Source: Terrabacter sp. Ter38 (GTDB lineage: Bacteria; Actinomycetota; Actinomycetes; Actinomycetales; Dermatophilaceae). From it: a stretch of 64,000 bases of DNA. The translations under genes and the position numbers were made by a program. The DNA is taken from the NCBI RefSeq assembly GCF_024519435.1, contig NZ_JALJRZ010000012.1:1-64000 (forward strand), in the 5' to 3' direction. The notes beneath the pieces were generated by a model, which saw only the letters and a list, made by a program, of their open reading frames with translations, was not told the DNA's origin and did no database searches. Shown here one piece after another: positions 1 through 7,474 of this stretch; position 1 is the first letter of the stretch, and each line of letters starts with the position of its first letter.

Positions 1-54
1 AGCGCCGATGGTACTGCACTGGTGACGGTGTGGGAGAGTAGGACGCAGCCGGAC
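1..54 (+). rRNA. rrf: 5S ribosomal RNA, 3' end (partial)
   Basis: The first ~54 bases match the 3' part of actinobacterial 5S rRNA from memory, including the GATGGTACTGCA and GGGAGAGTAGGACGC segments and the closing GCCGGAC. The 5' half lies outside the window. The perfect hairpin just downstream is the expected end of a ribosomal RNA operon. Confidence 0.9.
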
Positions 55-63
55 AACCATTCA

Positions 64-98
64 CGACAACCCCGCCAGCACCCCTGGCGGGGTTGTCG
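64..98 (+). terminator. rRNA operon terminator hairpin
   Basis: A perfect 15-bp stem (64-78 with 84-98) closes a 5-nt loop directly after the 5S rRNA. There is no real T-tract, as is usual in high-GC actinobacteria. Confidence 0.85.
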
Positions 99-136
99 CA
101 TGTCCGCATCCATTCACGGATGTAATTGGTGTCCAC

Positions 137-148
137 TAGTCTGGGCTC
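137..148 (+). promoter_or_regulatory. -10 box for a leaderless cupin-add transcript
   Basis: TAGTCT at 137-142 lies 6 nt before the GTG start at 149. No Shine-Dalgarno sequence fits in that space, so transcription probably begins at the start codon. Confidence 0.5.
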
Positions 149-544
149 GTGCCTGAACTCATCCCCTCCCCGACCCGTATCCCCGTTCCCGGTGGCAAGG
201 TCATCGACGAGCACGTCGGAGCCGTCAACACCCCTGACGCCCGCCTGCAGGCCTCGGTCTCACTAGCCCGCATGGTGGCTCCGGCCGGCTGGTCCGAGCC
301 CTTCCAGACCCCCGACTTCGACGAGATCACGCTCGTGCTGGCCGGGACGGTGCTCGTCGACCACGACGGCGGCACCCTGGAGGTCACCGCCGGCCAGTCG
401 GTGGTGACGCGAGGCGGCGAGCGCGTCCGTTACTCGTGCGGTCCCGAGGGCGCCGAGTACGTCGCCGTCTGTCTGCCGGCCTTCAGTCCGGACTCGGTCC
501 ATCGTGAGGAGGAGGCCGACTCCGCGGCCGGGGAGGCGTCGTGA
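149..544 (+). CDS. Cupin-domain protein
   Basis: A 131-residue small cupin. The central part (about residues 45-110) has the alternating strand/turn pattern of a beta-barrel: an [10 protein letters not shown] strand, then [18 protein letters not shown], where the second cupin motif is expected. Histidine ligands are few, so metal binding is uncertain. The GTG start at 149 has a -10 box 6 nt upstream (leaderless). The stop overlaps the GTG of the adenosine deaminase gene by 4 nt, so the two are probably translationally coupled, and a link to purine or nucleoside metabolism can be inferred. Its ligand or reaction cannot be told from sequence. Confidence 0.85.
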   Translation: MPELIPSPTRIPVPGGKVIDEHVGAVNTPDARLQASVSLARMVAPAGWSEPFQTPDFDEITLVLAGTVLVDHDGGTLEVTAGQSVVTRGGERVRYSCGPEGAEYVAVCLPAFSPDSVHREEEADSAAGEAS

Positions 545-1698
545 GCTCGGACGACGTGCTGCGCGCTCCCAAGGTCCTGCTCCACGACCACCTCGACGGC
601 GGCCTGCGCCCGCAGTCGGTCATCGAGCTCGCCGCGGACGTCGGCTACGACGCCCTCCCCGAGACCGAGGCGGCCGCCCTCGGCACGTGGTTCCGCGAGA
701 GCGCCGACTCCGGGTCGCTCCCGCGCTACCTCGAGACCTTCGACCACACTCTCGCCGTCATGCAGACCCGGGATGGCCTGTTCCGGGTCGCGAGCGAGTG
801 CGCGCAGGACCTGGCCGCCGACGGCGTCGTGTATGCCGAGAGCCGCTACGCGCCGGAGCAGCACCTGACCCGTGGCCTCACGCTCGAGGGGGTCGTCGAG
901 GCCGTCAACGCCGGACTGCGTGACGGGGAGGCCGAGGCCGCGGCTGCCGGGCACCCGATCCGGGTCACCTCTCTGCTCACGGCGATGCGCCACGCCGCGA
1001 AGTCGACCGAGATCGCAGAGCTGGCGATCCGCTACCGCGACGAGGGCGTGTCCGGCTTCGACATCGCCGGCGCGGAGGCCGGCTACCCGCCCACCCGTCA
1101 CCTCGATGCGTTCGAGTACCTCCGCCGCGAGAACTTCCACTTCACGATCCACGCGGGGGAGGCCTTCGGTCTGCCGTCGATCTGGGAGGCGATCCAGTGG
1201 TGCGGCGCGGACCGTCTCGGTCACGGTGTCCGCATCGTCGACGACATCACCATCGACGGCGCACCCTTCGCGCAGTGGGTCGAGGGGAACAAGGACGAGG
1301 CCGACGCGCTGACGTCGCTCGAGCTGGACCGGGTGCGTCTGGGGCGCCTGTCGGCCTACGTGCGCGACAAGCGCATCCCCCTCGAGATGTGCCCGAGCAG
1401 CAACCTGCAGACCTCCGCGGCGCCGTCGATCGCGCTGCACCCGATCACGCTGCTGCGTCGCCTGCGCTTCCGCGTCACGCTCAACACCGACAACCGGCTC
1501 ATGAGCGACACGTCGATGAGCAAGGAGGCGGCCCTGCTGCGCGACGAGGCCGGCTGGACCCTCGAGGACCTGCGTTGGGTGACGATCAACGCCATGAAGT
1601 CGGCCTTCATCCCCTTCGACGAGCGTCTGGCACTCATCGACGACGTCATCAAGCCCGGCTACGCAGCCCTCGGCTACCAGGCCCCGCCCATCGCCTGA
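541..1698 (+). CDS. add: Adenosine deaminase
   Basis: A 385-residue adenosine deaminase, which hydrolyses (deoxy)adenosine to (deoxy)inosine and ammonia for purine salvage. The amidohydrolase zinc site is visible: H15 and H17 in HDHLDGG, H204 with the catalytic Glu in HAGE, the RLGHGVRI loop, and Asp317 in NTDN. The NTDNRLMS form of that last motif is, as I recall, the one found in actinobacterial enzymes. The GTG start overlaps the upstream cupin stop. A large hairpin follows the stop, between this gene and the convergent racemase gene. Confidence 0.95.
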   Translation: MSSDDVLRAPKVLLHDHLDGGLRPQSVIELAADVGYDALPETEAAALGTWFRESADSGSLPRYLETFDHTLAVMQTRDGLFRVASECAQDLAADGVVYAESRYAPEQHLTRGLTLEGVVEAVNAGLRDGEAEAAAAGHPIRVTSLLTAMRHAAKSTEIAELAIRYRDEGVSGFDIAGAEAGYPPTRHLDAFEYLRRENFHFTIHAGEAFGLPSIWEAIQWCGADRLGHGVRIVDDITIDGAPFAQWVEGNKDEADALTSLELDRVRLGRLSAYVRDKRIPLEMCPSSNLQTSAAPSIALHPITLLRRLRFRVTLNTDNRLMSDTSMSKEAALLRDEAGWTLEDLRWVTINAMKSAFIPFDERLALIDDVIKPGYAALGYQAPPIA

Positions 1699-1715
1699 GA
1701 GCGTCCGTACCTCGC

Positions 1716-1769
1716 CCGGTTCGAGGTGATCGTGACGCCCCCTGGGGGCGCGCGATCACCTCGAACCGG
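1716..1769. terminator. Bidirectional terminator hairpin between add and the racemase gene
   Basis: A perfect 17-bp outer stem (1716-1732 with 1753-1769) encloses a second GC-rich stem (CGCCCC/GGGGCG). It lies between two convergent stops, so it can serve both strands. The outer arm sequence (GGTTCGAGGTGAT) recurs almost unchanged in the hairpin at 40284-40336. Confidence 0.8.
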
Positions 1770-1793
1770 CTGTTGGCGTCAGGGACAGAGAGG

Positions 1794-2489
1794 TCAGTCG
1801 TCCGCGAGCGCGGCGTCGACGGCGGCCTCGACGTGCAGGCGCGTCGTCGGGAAGACCGGTACGTCCGCGTCGGACTGGTCGACGAGCAGCTCGATCTCGG
1901 TGCAGCCGAGGATGACGCCCTCGGCTCCGGCCGCGACGAGCCGGGCGATGACCTGCCGGTAGGCCTGCCGGGACTCCTCGGTCACCACGCCGAGGCACAG
2001 CTCCTCGTAGATGATGCGGTGCACCACGGCGCGGTCGTCGCCGTCGGGCACGAGCACCGTCAGCCCGTGATCGGCGAGCCGCTCGCGCAGGAAGCGCTGC
2101 TCCATCGTGTAGGACGTCGCGAGCAGCCCGACGCGCCCCAGACCCGCGGCACGCACGGCCCGGCCCGTCACGTCGCCGATGTGCAGCAGGGGGATCGAGA
2201 CGGCGGCCTCGATGGCGGGAGCGACCTTGTGCATCGTGTTGGTGCACAGCACGAGCAGCTCGGCGCAGCCGGCCTCGAGTCCCGCGGCCGCCGTCGCGAG
2301 CAGCGCCCCGGCCTCGTCCCAGCGGTCCTCGGCCTGGAGCCGCTCGACCTCGGCGAAGTCGACGGAGTGCAGCAGCAGGCGCGCCGAGGCGAGCCCGCCC
2401 AGGCGCTCACGGACCAGCTCGTTGGCGAGCCGGTAGTACTCCGCGCTCGACTCCCAGCTCATCCCACCGAGGAGGCCGACGAGTCTCAC
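1794..2489 (-). CDS. Aspartate/glutamate racemase family protein
   Basis: A 231-residue member of the Asp/Glu racemase superfamily (cofactor-independent amino-acid racemases). The N-terminus LVGLLGGMSWESSAEYYR is typical of the aspartate racemase branch. The two catalytic cysteines are in LVLCTNTMHK (about residue 85) and ILGCTEIELL (about residue 195). The GTG start (complement of 2487-2489) overlaps the TGA of the upstream kinase-like gene by 4 nt, making it last in the deoC - ald - ald - kinase - racemase operon. The natural substrate is unknown; a broad-specificity amino-acid racemase is the best guess. Confidence 0.9.
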   Translation of the reverse strand: MRLVGLLGGMSWESSAEYYRLANELVRERLGGLASARLLLHSVDFAEVERLQAEDRWDEAGALLATAAAGLEAGCAELLVLCTNTMHKVAPAIEAAVSIPLLHIGDVTGRAVRAAGLGRVGLLATSYTMEQRFLRERLADHGLTVLVPDGDDRAVVHRIIYEELCLGVVTEESRQAYRQVIARLVAAGAEGVILGCTEIELLVDQSDADVPVFPTTRLHVEAAVDAALADD

Positions 2490-3226
2490 GTCGAGGTGCC
2501 GACCCCGAGCAGGGCGCCGAGCTCGGACTCCGCCTCGCGCGGATGCAGGCAGCGGGCGCCGTCGGCCCGCGCCTGCGCGATGACCCGCGGCTCGTCTCGC
2601 CAGAGGGTGAGCCCGCGGCGCACGAGGATGTGCGGCGGCTTGCGACGCTCGGAGAGGTCGCGCACGAAGCGACGCAGGGCCGTGAGGGTGCGGTTCTGTC
2701 TCACGCAGAGGGCGTCGGCGAGCAGGCCCTCGCGACGGAGCGGCTCGACGAGGCGTCCCGCGAAGAGCCCCTCGGCCAGGACGAAGTCGGTGGGGAGTGC
2801 GTCCACGACGTGCCGACCCGTCACCGCGGAGGCGCCGATGTCGTAGACGGGCACCTCGACGCGCCCCTCGTCGACGAGCGTCCGCAGGGCGTCGACGGCC
2901 GCCCCCGCGTCCCACGAGTCGGCGTGGTCCCAGTCGGGGATGCCCAGGGGGGAGCGGGGCAGCCGAGGGTCGCTCGCCTCGCGGTAGAAGTCGTCGAGGC
3001 GGACGACCGGCCACCCGTGGGTGGCACTCAGCCGGGCCGAGAGCCGGCTCTTGCCGGCGCCGCTCGGTCCGGTGAGGAGGATGACCCGGCGACGGTCACG
3101 ACTGGTCGCACGGGCCGCGGGCGCTCCGACGGGGTCCACCACGGGGTCCACTACGGGGTCCACCACGGGCTGCCCCGCCGGCTGATCGCCCGCGGTGCCG
3201 CCCGAGCGGTGGTCGACCGCCGCCAC
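2486..3226 (-). CDS. Uridine-kinase-like P-loop ATPase
   Basis: A 246-residue P-loop protein of the uridine/nucleoside kinase type. Walker A is GPSGAGKS (about residue 54), followed by RLDDFYR, which resembles the substrate-binding aspartate motif of uridine kinases, and a helical C-terminal half with an Arg-rich lid region (RRFVRDLSERR). The start is the GTG at 3226 because GAGGAGG lies 5 nt before it and it clears the upstream gene. Residues ~20-31 hold three VVDP repeats encoded by a 12-bp tandem repeat, a low-complexity linker before the ATPase. Substrate is inferred only from family and from its place beside deoC. Confidence 0.85.
   Translation of the reverse strand: MAAVDHRSGGTAGDQPAGQPVVDPVVDPVVDPVGAPAARATSRDRRRVILLTGPSGAGKSRLSARLSATHGWPVVRLDDFYREASDPRLPRSPLGIPDWDHADSWDAGAAVDALRTLVDEGRVEVPVYDIGASAVTGRHVVDALPTDFVLAEGLFAGRLVEPLRREGLLADALCVRQNRTLTALRRFVRDLSERRKPPHILVRRGLTLWRDEPRVIAQARADGARCLHPREAESELGALLGVGTST
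3136..3171. repeat. 12-bp tandem repeat encoding VVDP x3
   Basis: Three near-identical 12-bp units (ggggtccaccac type) in the N-terminal linker of the uridine-kinase-like gene. Copy number could vary in frame. Confidence 0.6.
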
Positions 3227-3257
3227 GTCGCCCTCCTCAACCGATCCAGGGACCTGG

Positions 3258-4145
3258 TCAGAGACCCTTGGGGTGCCAGACGGTCTTCGTCTCGACGAAG
3301 GCCCGGATGCGACCGAGGCCCGGGTCGGCGTTCCAGTCGGGCTCGACCGGAGCACCGTCGGCCAGAGTCGGGCGGTAGACGCGCTTGAGGTTGCCGGCGG
3401 CCTCCGCCTCGAGGGCAGCCCAGTCGACGCCCTCAGCGCCGGCGACGCCGGTGAGGTCGATGGCGTTGACGTCACGGTGTGCGGCCAGCCACGTCGCGAC
3501 CTCGGCGGTCTGGGCCGTGACGATGTTGACGACGCCACCGGGCACGTCGGACGTCGCGAGCACCTCGCTGAACGTCACGGCGGGCAGCGGTCGAGCAGCC
3601 GACGACACGACGACGGCGGTGTTGCCCGACGCGATGACCGGGGCGACGACCGACACGAGACCGAGCAGCGAGGAGCCCTGCGGTGCAAGGACGCCCACGA
3701 CACCCGTCGGCTCCGGCGCCGACACGTTGAAGAACGGCCCGGCGACGGGGTTGAGGTTGCCGAGCACCTGGGCGATCTTGTCGGTCCATCCGGCGTACCA
3801 GACGAGGCGGTCGACGGCGGCGTCGACGACGGCGCCCGCCGCGCGGACCGACAGGCCCTCGCTCGCGGCGACCTCCTCGACGAACTGGGCGCGGCGGCCC
3901 TCGAGCACCTCGGCGACGCGGTAGAGCACCTGGCCGCGGTTGTACGCGGTCGCTCCGGACCACTTGGCCAGCGCCCCTCGCGCCGCCACGACGGCGTCGC
4001 GGACGTCCTTGCGCGATCCCATCGCCGCGTTGGCGAGGAACTCGCCCGAGGCCGAGACGACCTCGTAGGAGCGACCGGACTCGCTGCGCGGGAACGCGCC
4101 GCCGATGTAGAGCTTGTAGGTCTTGCGCACGTCGAGGCGGCTCAT
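3258..4145 (-). CDS. Short aldehyde-dehydrogenase-like protein lacking the catalytic half
   Basis: A 295-residue protein that aligns with the N-terminal NAD-binding half of aldehyde dehydrogenases (Rossmann region with GVVGVLAPQGSSLLGLV and GNTAVVVSS). It ends with a short tail and has no ELGGK glutamate and no catalytic cysteine loop, so it should not be an active dehydrogenase by itself. The ATG overlaps the TGA of the full-length dehydrogenase by 4 nt. A full ALDH followed by a degenerate second ALDH module is the layout of the two-domain ALDH16 family, so a structural partner of the upstream enzyme is the likely role (inference). It is not obviously a broken gene: codon use is normal and the frame is intact. 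Confidence 0.85.
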   Translation of the reverse strand: MSRLDVRKTYKLYIGGAFPRSESGRSYEVVSASGEFLANAAMGSRKDVRDAVVAARGALAKWSGATAYNRGQVLYRVAEVLEGRRAQFVEEVAASEGLSVRAAGAVVDAAVDRLVWYAGWTDKIAQVLGNLNPVAGPFFNVSAPEPTGVVGVLAPQGSSLLGLVSVVAPVIASGNTAVVVSSAARPLPAVTFSEVLATSDVPGGVVNIVTAQTAEVATWLAAHRDVNAIDLTGVAGAEGVDWAALEAEAAGNLKRVYRPTLADGAPVEPDWNADPGLGRIRAFVETKTVWHPKGL

Positions 4146-5614
4146 CGGGCGGCTCCCGTCAGGGTCGAAGGGGCGGTGGTGACGTAGGCCTCGAGGCCGT
4201 GGCGGCCACCTTCGCGGCCGTAGCCCGACTCCTTGTAGCCACCGAACGGCGAGGTCGGGTCGAAGCGGTTGAAGGTGTTGGCCCAGACGACGCCGGCCTT
4301 GAGCTGGTCGGCCATCCAGAGGATGCGCGAGCCCTTCTCGGTCCAGACGCCGGCCGACAGGCCGTACGCGGAGTTGTTGGCCTTGGCGACCGCCTCCTGA
4401 GGCGTGCGGAAGGTCAGCACCGACAGGACCGGTCCGAAGATCTCCTCGGTCGCGACGCGGTGCGTCTGCGAGACACCGGTGAGCACCGTCGGCGGGAACC
4501 AGTAGCCCTTGGTGGGCAGCGTGCACTCGGGGCTCCAGCGCTCGGCGCCCTGCGCCACGCCGGCCTCGACGAGCGAGGTGATGCGGTCGAGCTGCGCCTG
4601 GGAGTTGATCGCTCCGAGGTCGCTGTTCTTGTCCATCGGGTCACCGACCCGCAGCGTGCCGAGGCGGCGCTTGAGCTTGGCGACGACCTGGTCGTGGACG
4701 TTCTCCTGGACCAGCAGGCGCGACCCGGCGCAGCAGACCTGACCCTGGTTGAAGAAGATGCCGTTGACGATGCCCTCGACGGCCTGGTCGAGGGGCGCGT
4801 CGTCGAAGACGATGTTGGCGGCCTTCCCGCCGAGCTCGAGCGTCGCCTTCTTCGACGTGCCGGCGATGGACCGCGCGATCGCCTTGCCGACGTCGGTCGA
4901 GCCGGTGAACGCGATCTTGTCGACGTCGGGGTGCTCGACGAGCGCCTGTCCGGTGCGGCCGTCACCCGTGATGATGTTGACGACACCGGCGGGCAGCTCG
5001 GCCTGCTGGCACACCTCGGCGAAGAGCAGTGCGCTCAGCGGGGTGGTCTCGGCGGGCTTGAGCACGACGGTGTTGCCCGTCGCGAGGGCGGGCGCGATCT
5101 TCCACGCGAGCATGAGCAGCGGGAAGTTCCACGGGATGACCTGCCCCACCACGCCGTGCGGGCGCGGCACGTCCGCGCCCGAGGCGGACAGGCCGGCATA
5201 CTCCAGCTTGTCGGCCCAGCCCGCGTGGTAGAAGAAGTGCGCCGCGGCGACCGGCACGTCGACGTCGCGCGTCTCCTTGATCGGCTTGCCGTTGTCGAGC
5301 GTCTCGAGGACGGCGAACTCGCGGGCCCGCTCCTGCAGGATGCGGGCGATGCGGAAGAGGTACTTGCCGCGCTCGGCTCCGCTCATCCGGCCCCAGACGC
5401 CCTCGTAGGCTCGACGGGCCGCGGCGACGGCCTTGTCGACGTCCTTGGGGCCGGCCTGGCTCACCTCGGCGAGGACCGTCTCGTCGGCGGGGTTGACGGT
5501 GGGGAAGGTCGCCTTGGGGCGCGTGAAGACGCCGTCGATGAACAGACCGTAGGACTTCTCGATCGTGACGATGGCGCGCGACTCCGGCGCTGGGGCGTAC
5601 TCGAACTTCGGCAT
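4142..5614 (-). CDS. Aldehyde dehydrogenase (full length, NAD(P)-dependent)
   Basis: A 490-residue aldehyde dehydrogenase, the normal length. Seen: PWNFPLLML (cofactor pocket), FTGSTDVGK, general-base Glu in LELGGKAANIVF, catalytic Cys in NQGQVCCAGSR, and EEIFGPVLSV near the C-terminus. It sits 60 bp downstream of deoC and overlaps the short ALDH-like gene by 4 nt. DeoC releases acetaldehyde, so oxidation of acetaldehyde to acetate during deoxynucleoside breakdown is a reasonable role, but substrate specificity is inferred from context alone. Confidence 0.93.
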   Translation of the reverse strand: MPKFEYAPAPESRAIVTIEKSYGLFIDGVFTRPKATFPTVNPADETVLAEVSQAGPKDVDKAVAAARRAYEGVWGRMSGAERGKYLFRIARILQERAREFAVLETLDNGKPIKETRDVDVPVAAAHFFYHAGWADKLEYAGLSASGADVPRPHGVVGQVIPWNFPLLMLAWKIAPALATGNTVVLKPAETTPLSALLFAEVCQQAELPAGVVNIITGDGRTGQALVEHPDVDKIAFTGSTDVGKAIARSIAGTSKKATLELGGKAANIVFDDAPLDQAVEGIVNGIFFNQGQVCCAGSRLLVQENVHDQVVAKLKRRLGTLRVGDPMDKNSDLGAINSQAQLDRITSLVEAGVAQGAERWSPECTLPTKGYWFPPTVLTGVSQTHRVATEEIFGPVLSVLTFRTPQEAVAKANNSAYGLSAGVWTEKGSRILWMADQLKAGVVWANTFNRFDPTSPFGGYKESGYGREGGRHGLEAYVTTAPSTLTGAAR

Positions 5615-5674
5615 CAGGGTGTCTTTCGTGGGCGCTGTCGTGTGAGGCGCGGTGGGTCAGTCAGGCAGTCACCG

Positions 5675-6661
5675 TCAGTCGATCGTCACGTAGTCGGCGC
5701 CGGAGTAGGCGCCCGTGGCGAGCTTCTGACGCTGGAGGATGAGGTCGTTGAGCAGGCTCGAGGCGCCGAAGCGGAACCACTCGGGCGCCAGCCAGTCGTC
5801 GCCGGCGATCTCGCTGACCATGACGAGGTACTTGATGGCGTCCTTGGTCGTCTTGATGCCACCGGCCGGCTTGACCCCGACCTGGCTGCCGGTGAGGTCG
5901 CGCCAGTCGCGCACGGCCTCGAGCATGATGAGCGTGACGGGCAGGGTGGCGGCGGGCTGCACCTTGCCCGTGGAGGTCTTGATGAAGTCACCGCCCGCGA
6001 GCATCGAGAGGTAGGAGGCCCGGCGGACGTTGTCGTAGGTGACGAGCTCGCCCGTCTCCATGATGACCTTGAGGTGCGCCGTGCCGCAGGCCTGCTTGAC
6101 CTCGGCGATCTGGTTGAAGACGGTGAGGTAGTCACCCGAGAGGAACGCGCCGCGGTCGATGACCATGTCGATCTCGTCGGCGCCGGCCTCGACGGCGTCG
6201 CGGGTGTCGGCCAGCTTGACCGGCATGCTCGCCCGCCCGGAGGGAAAGGCCGTCGCCACCGCGGCGACGTGGATGCCGCTGTCGCCGAGTGCCGCCTTCG
6301 CGGTCGCGACCATGTCGCCGTAGACGCAGATCGCGGCGGGACGTGGCGTCGTCGGGTCGAGCGGGTCGGGCACGAGGGCCTTGGCGCACAGGGACCGGAC
6401 CTTGCCGACGGTGTCGGAGCCCTCGAGGGTCGTCAGGTCGATCATCCCGATGGCGGTGTCGATGGCCCAGGCCTTGCTCGTGGTCTTGATCGAGCGGGTG
6501 CCGAGCGAGGCCGCACGCGCCTCGCAGCCGACCTGGTCGACCCCGGGTAGGCCGTGCAGCCACGAGGTGAGGGCGTGGTTCGTCAGACGCGACACCCCGA
6601 GGACGTCCCGCGCCTGCGCGGTGAGGTCCTGCGCGGTGTGCGTCGTGGTGCTAACTGTCAC
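5675..6661 (-). CDS. deoC: Deoxyribose-phosphate aldolase
   Basis: A class I aldolase of ~328 residues that cleaves 2-deoxyribose 5-phosphate to acetaldehyde and glyceraldehyde 3-phosphate. Motifs: IDLTTLEG near the N-terminus, VKLADTRDAVEAGADEIDMV, LKVIMETGEL, the Schiff-base lysine in DFIKTSTGK, and the phosphate site VGVKPAGGI. Two GTG codons are in tandem. I prefer the second (6661) because TAGACT (6673-6668) is 6 nt before it, the spacing seen for other leaderless starts here; the first (6664) is equally open. It heads the deoC - ald - ald - kinase - racemase operon and is divergent from the PH-like gene. Confidence 0.95.
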   Translation of the reverse strand: MTVSTTTHTAQDLTAQARDVLGVSRLTNHALTSWLHGLPGVDQVGCEARAASLGTRSIKTTSKAWAIDTAIGMIDLTTLEGSDTVGKVRSLCAKALVPDPLDPTTPRPAAICVYGDMVATAKAALGDSGIHVAAVATAFPSGRASMPVKLADTRDAVEAGADEIDMVIDRGAFLSGDYLTVFNQIAEVKQACGTAHLKVIMETGELVTYDNVRRASYLSMLAGGDFIKTSTGKVQPAATLPVTLIMLEAVRDWRDLTGSQVGVKPAGGIKTTKDAIKYLVMVSEIAGDDWLAPEWFRFGASSLLNDLILQRQKLATGAYSGADYVTID

Positions 6662-6716
6662 CACGGGAGTCTATCCACCTATCGAGACGGCCCGTGACGC
6701 GTGAGAGAGTCTGTCC

Positions 6717-7370
6717 GTGAGCCCCGACGTGTCCCCGCTGCCCTCCGACTCACCCGCGGAGGAGCGTCCCGAGGGCGTCGCCCTGCGCGACGCCCGCACG
6801 CTCCGACCCGGCTCGTCGGTCACCGTCGGCGTCATCGGCGCAGCGGCGGGCCTCGCCCTGCTCGTCCCCGGCGTGCTGACCGAGCCGCGCAGCTGGACCC
6901 TCATCTCGAGCGTGGTGCTCGCGCTCGTGCTGCTGTGGCTCTTCGTCGTGCGTCCGTGCGTCGTCATCCACGCCGAGGGGATCCGGCTCGTCAACCCGCT
7001 GCGGGTCGTCGACGTCACGTGGCCGGCCATCAGCGAGGTCAGGTCACGCTGGGCGCTCGAGATCGTCGCGGACGGTCGCCGCTACACCGCGTGGGGCGTG
7101 CCGGCCGACCCGGGGCGTCCGAGGTACGGCCGCGGCATGCTGACCGTGGGCGCCAACAAGGTGCGGGGCAAGAGGACCACCGAGGAGCCGACGAAGTCGA
7201 AGGTCGAGGCGCAGGCCGTCGCGGCCGAGGTCGAGGCCCGGATGAGTGCCGATCGCAAGCGCAAGGACGGCCGGACGCCACGCATCGCGCACCAGGTCTG
7301 GGACCCCGCGTCCGTCGGCCTGCTTCTCGTCGGCCTCGCCTTCTTCGTCATCGGCACGTTCGTCGTCTGA
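6717..7370 (+). CDS. Membrane-anchored bacterial PH-like domain protein
   Basis: A 217-residue membrane protein of unknown function. A polar N-terminus of ~35 residues precedes two hydrophobic helices (about residues 38-58 and 62-82), then a domain starting CVVIHAEGIRLVNPLR with VDVTWPAISEVRSRWALEIVADGRRY. This is the strand pattern of bacterial PH domains (bPH6 type). A third hydrophobic segment (VGLLLVGLAFFVIGTFVV) ends the protein at its last residue. The GTG start is 56 bp from the divergent deoC start. The role is unknown. Confidence 0.85.
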   Translation: MSPDVSPLPSDSPAEERPEGVALRDARTLRPGSSVTVGVIGAAAGLALLVPGVLTEPRSWTLISSVVLALVLLWLFVVRPCVVIHAEGIRLVNPLRVVDVTWPAISEVRSRWALEIVADGRRYTAWGVPADPGRPRYGRGMLTVGANKVRGKRTTEEPTKSKVEAQAVAAEVEARMSADRKRKDGRTPRIAHQVWDPASVGLLLVGLAFFVIGTFVV

Positions 7371-7435
7371 CGGAGCCGACTCTGAGGGGGCCGACTCCGG
7401 CGCCGCCCATCCTGACGGGCCCACGTGACCCGGCC

Positions 7436-7467
7436 CCACGCGTACGCCGTCGATGGCGTACGCGTGG
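7436..7467. terminator. Terminator hairpin between convergent genes
   Basis: A perfect 13-bp stem (7436-7448 with 7455-7467) and 6-nt loop lie between the stops of the PH-like gene (+) and the phosphosugar mutase gene (-). Confidence 0.8.
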
Positions 7468-7474
7468 AGCGGCG

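Noticed and set aside
1197-2846. Long plus-strand open frame across add and the racemase gene
   Set aside because: A typical high-GC shadow frame: Arg/Pro/Gly-rich, antisense or out of frame to well-supported genes. Many similar frames were left out for the same reason.
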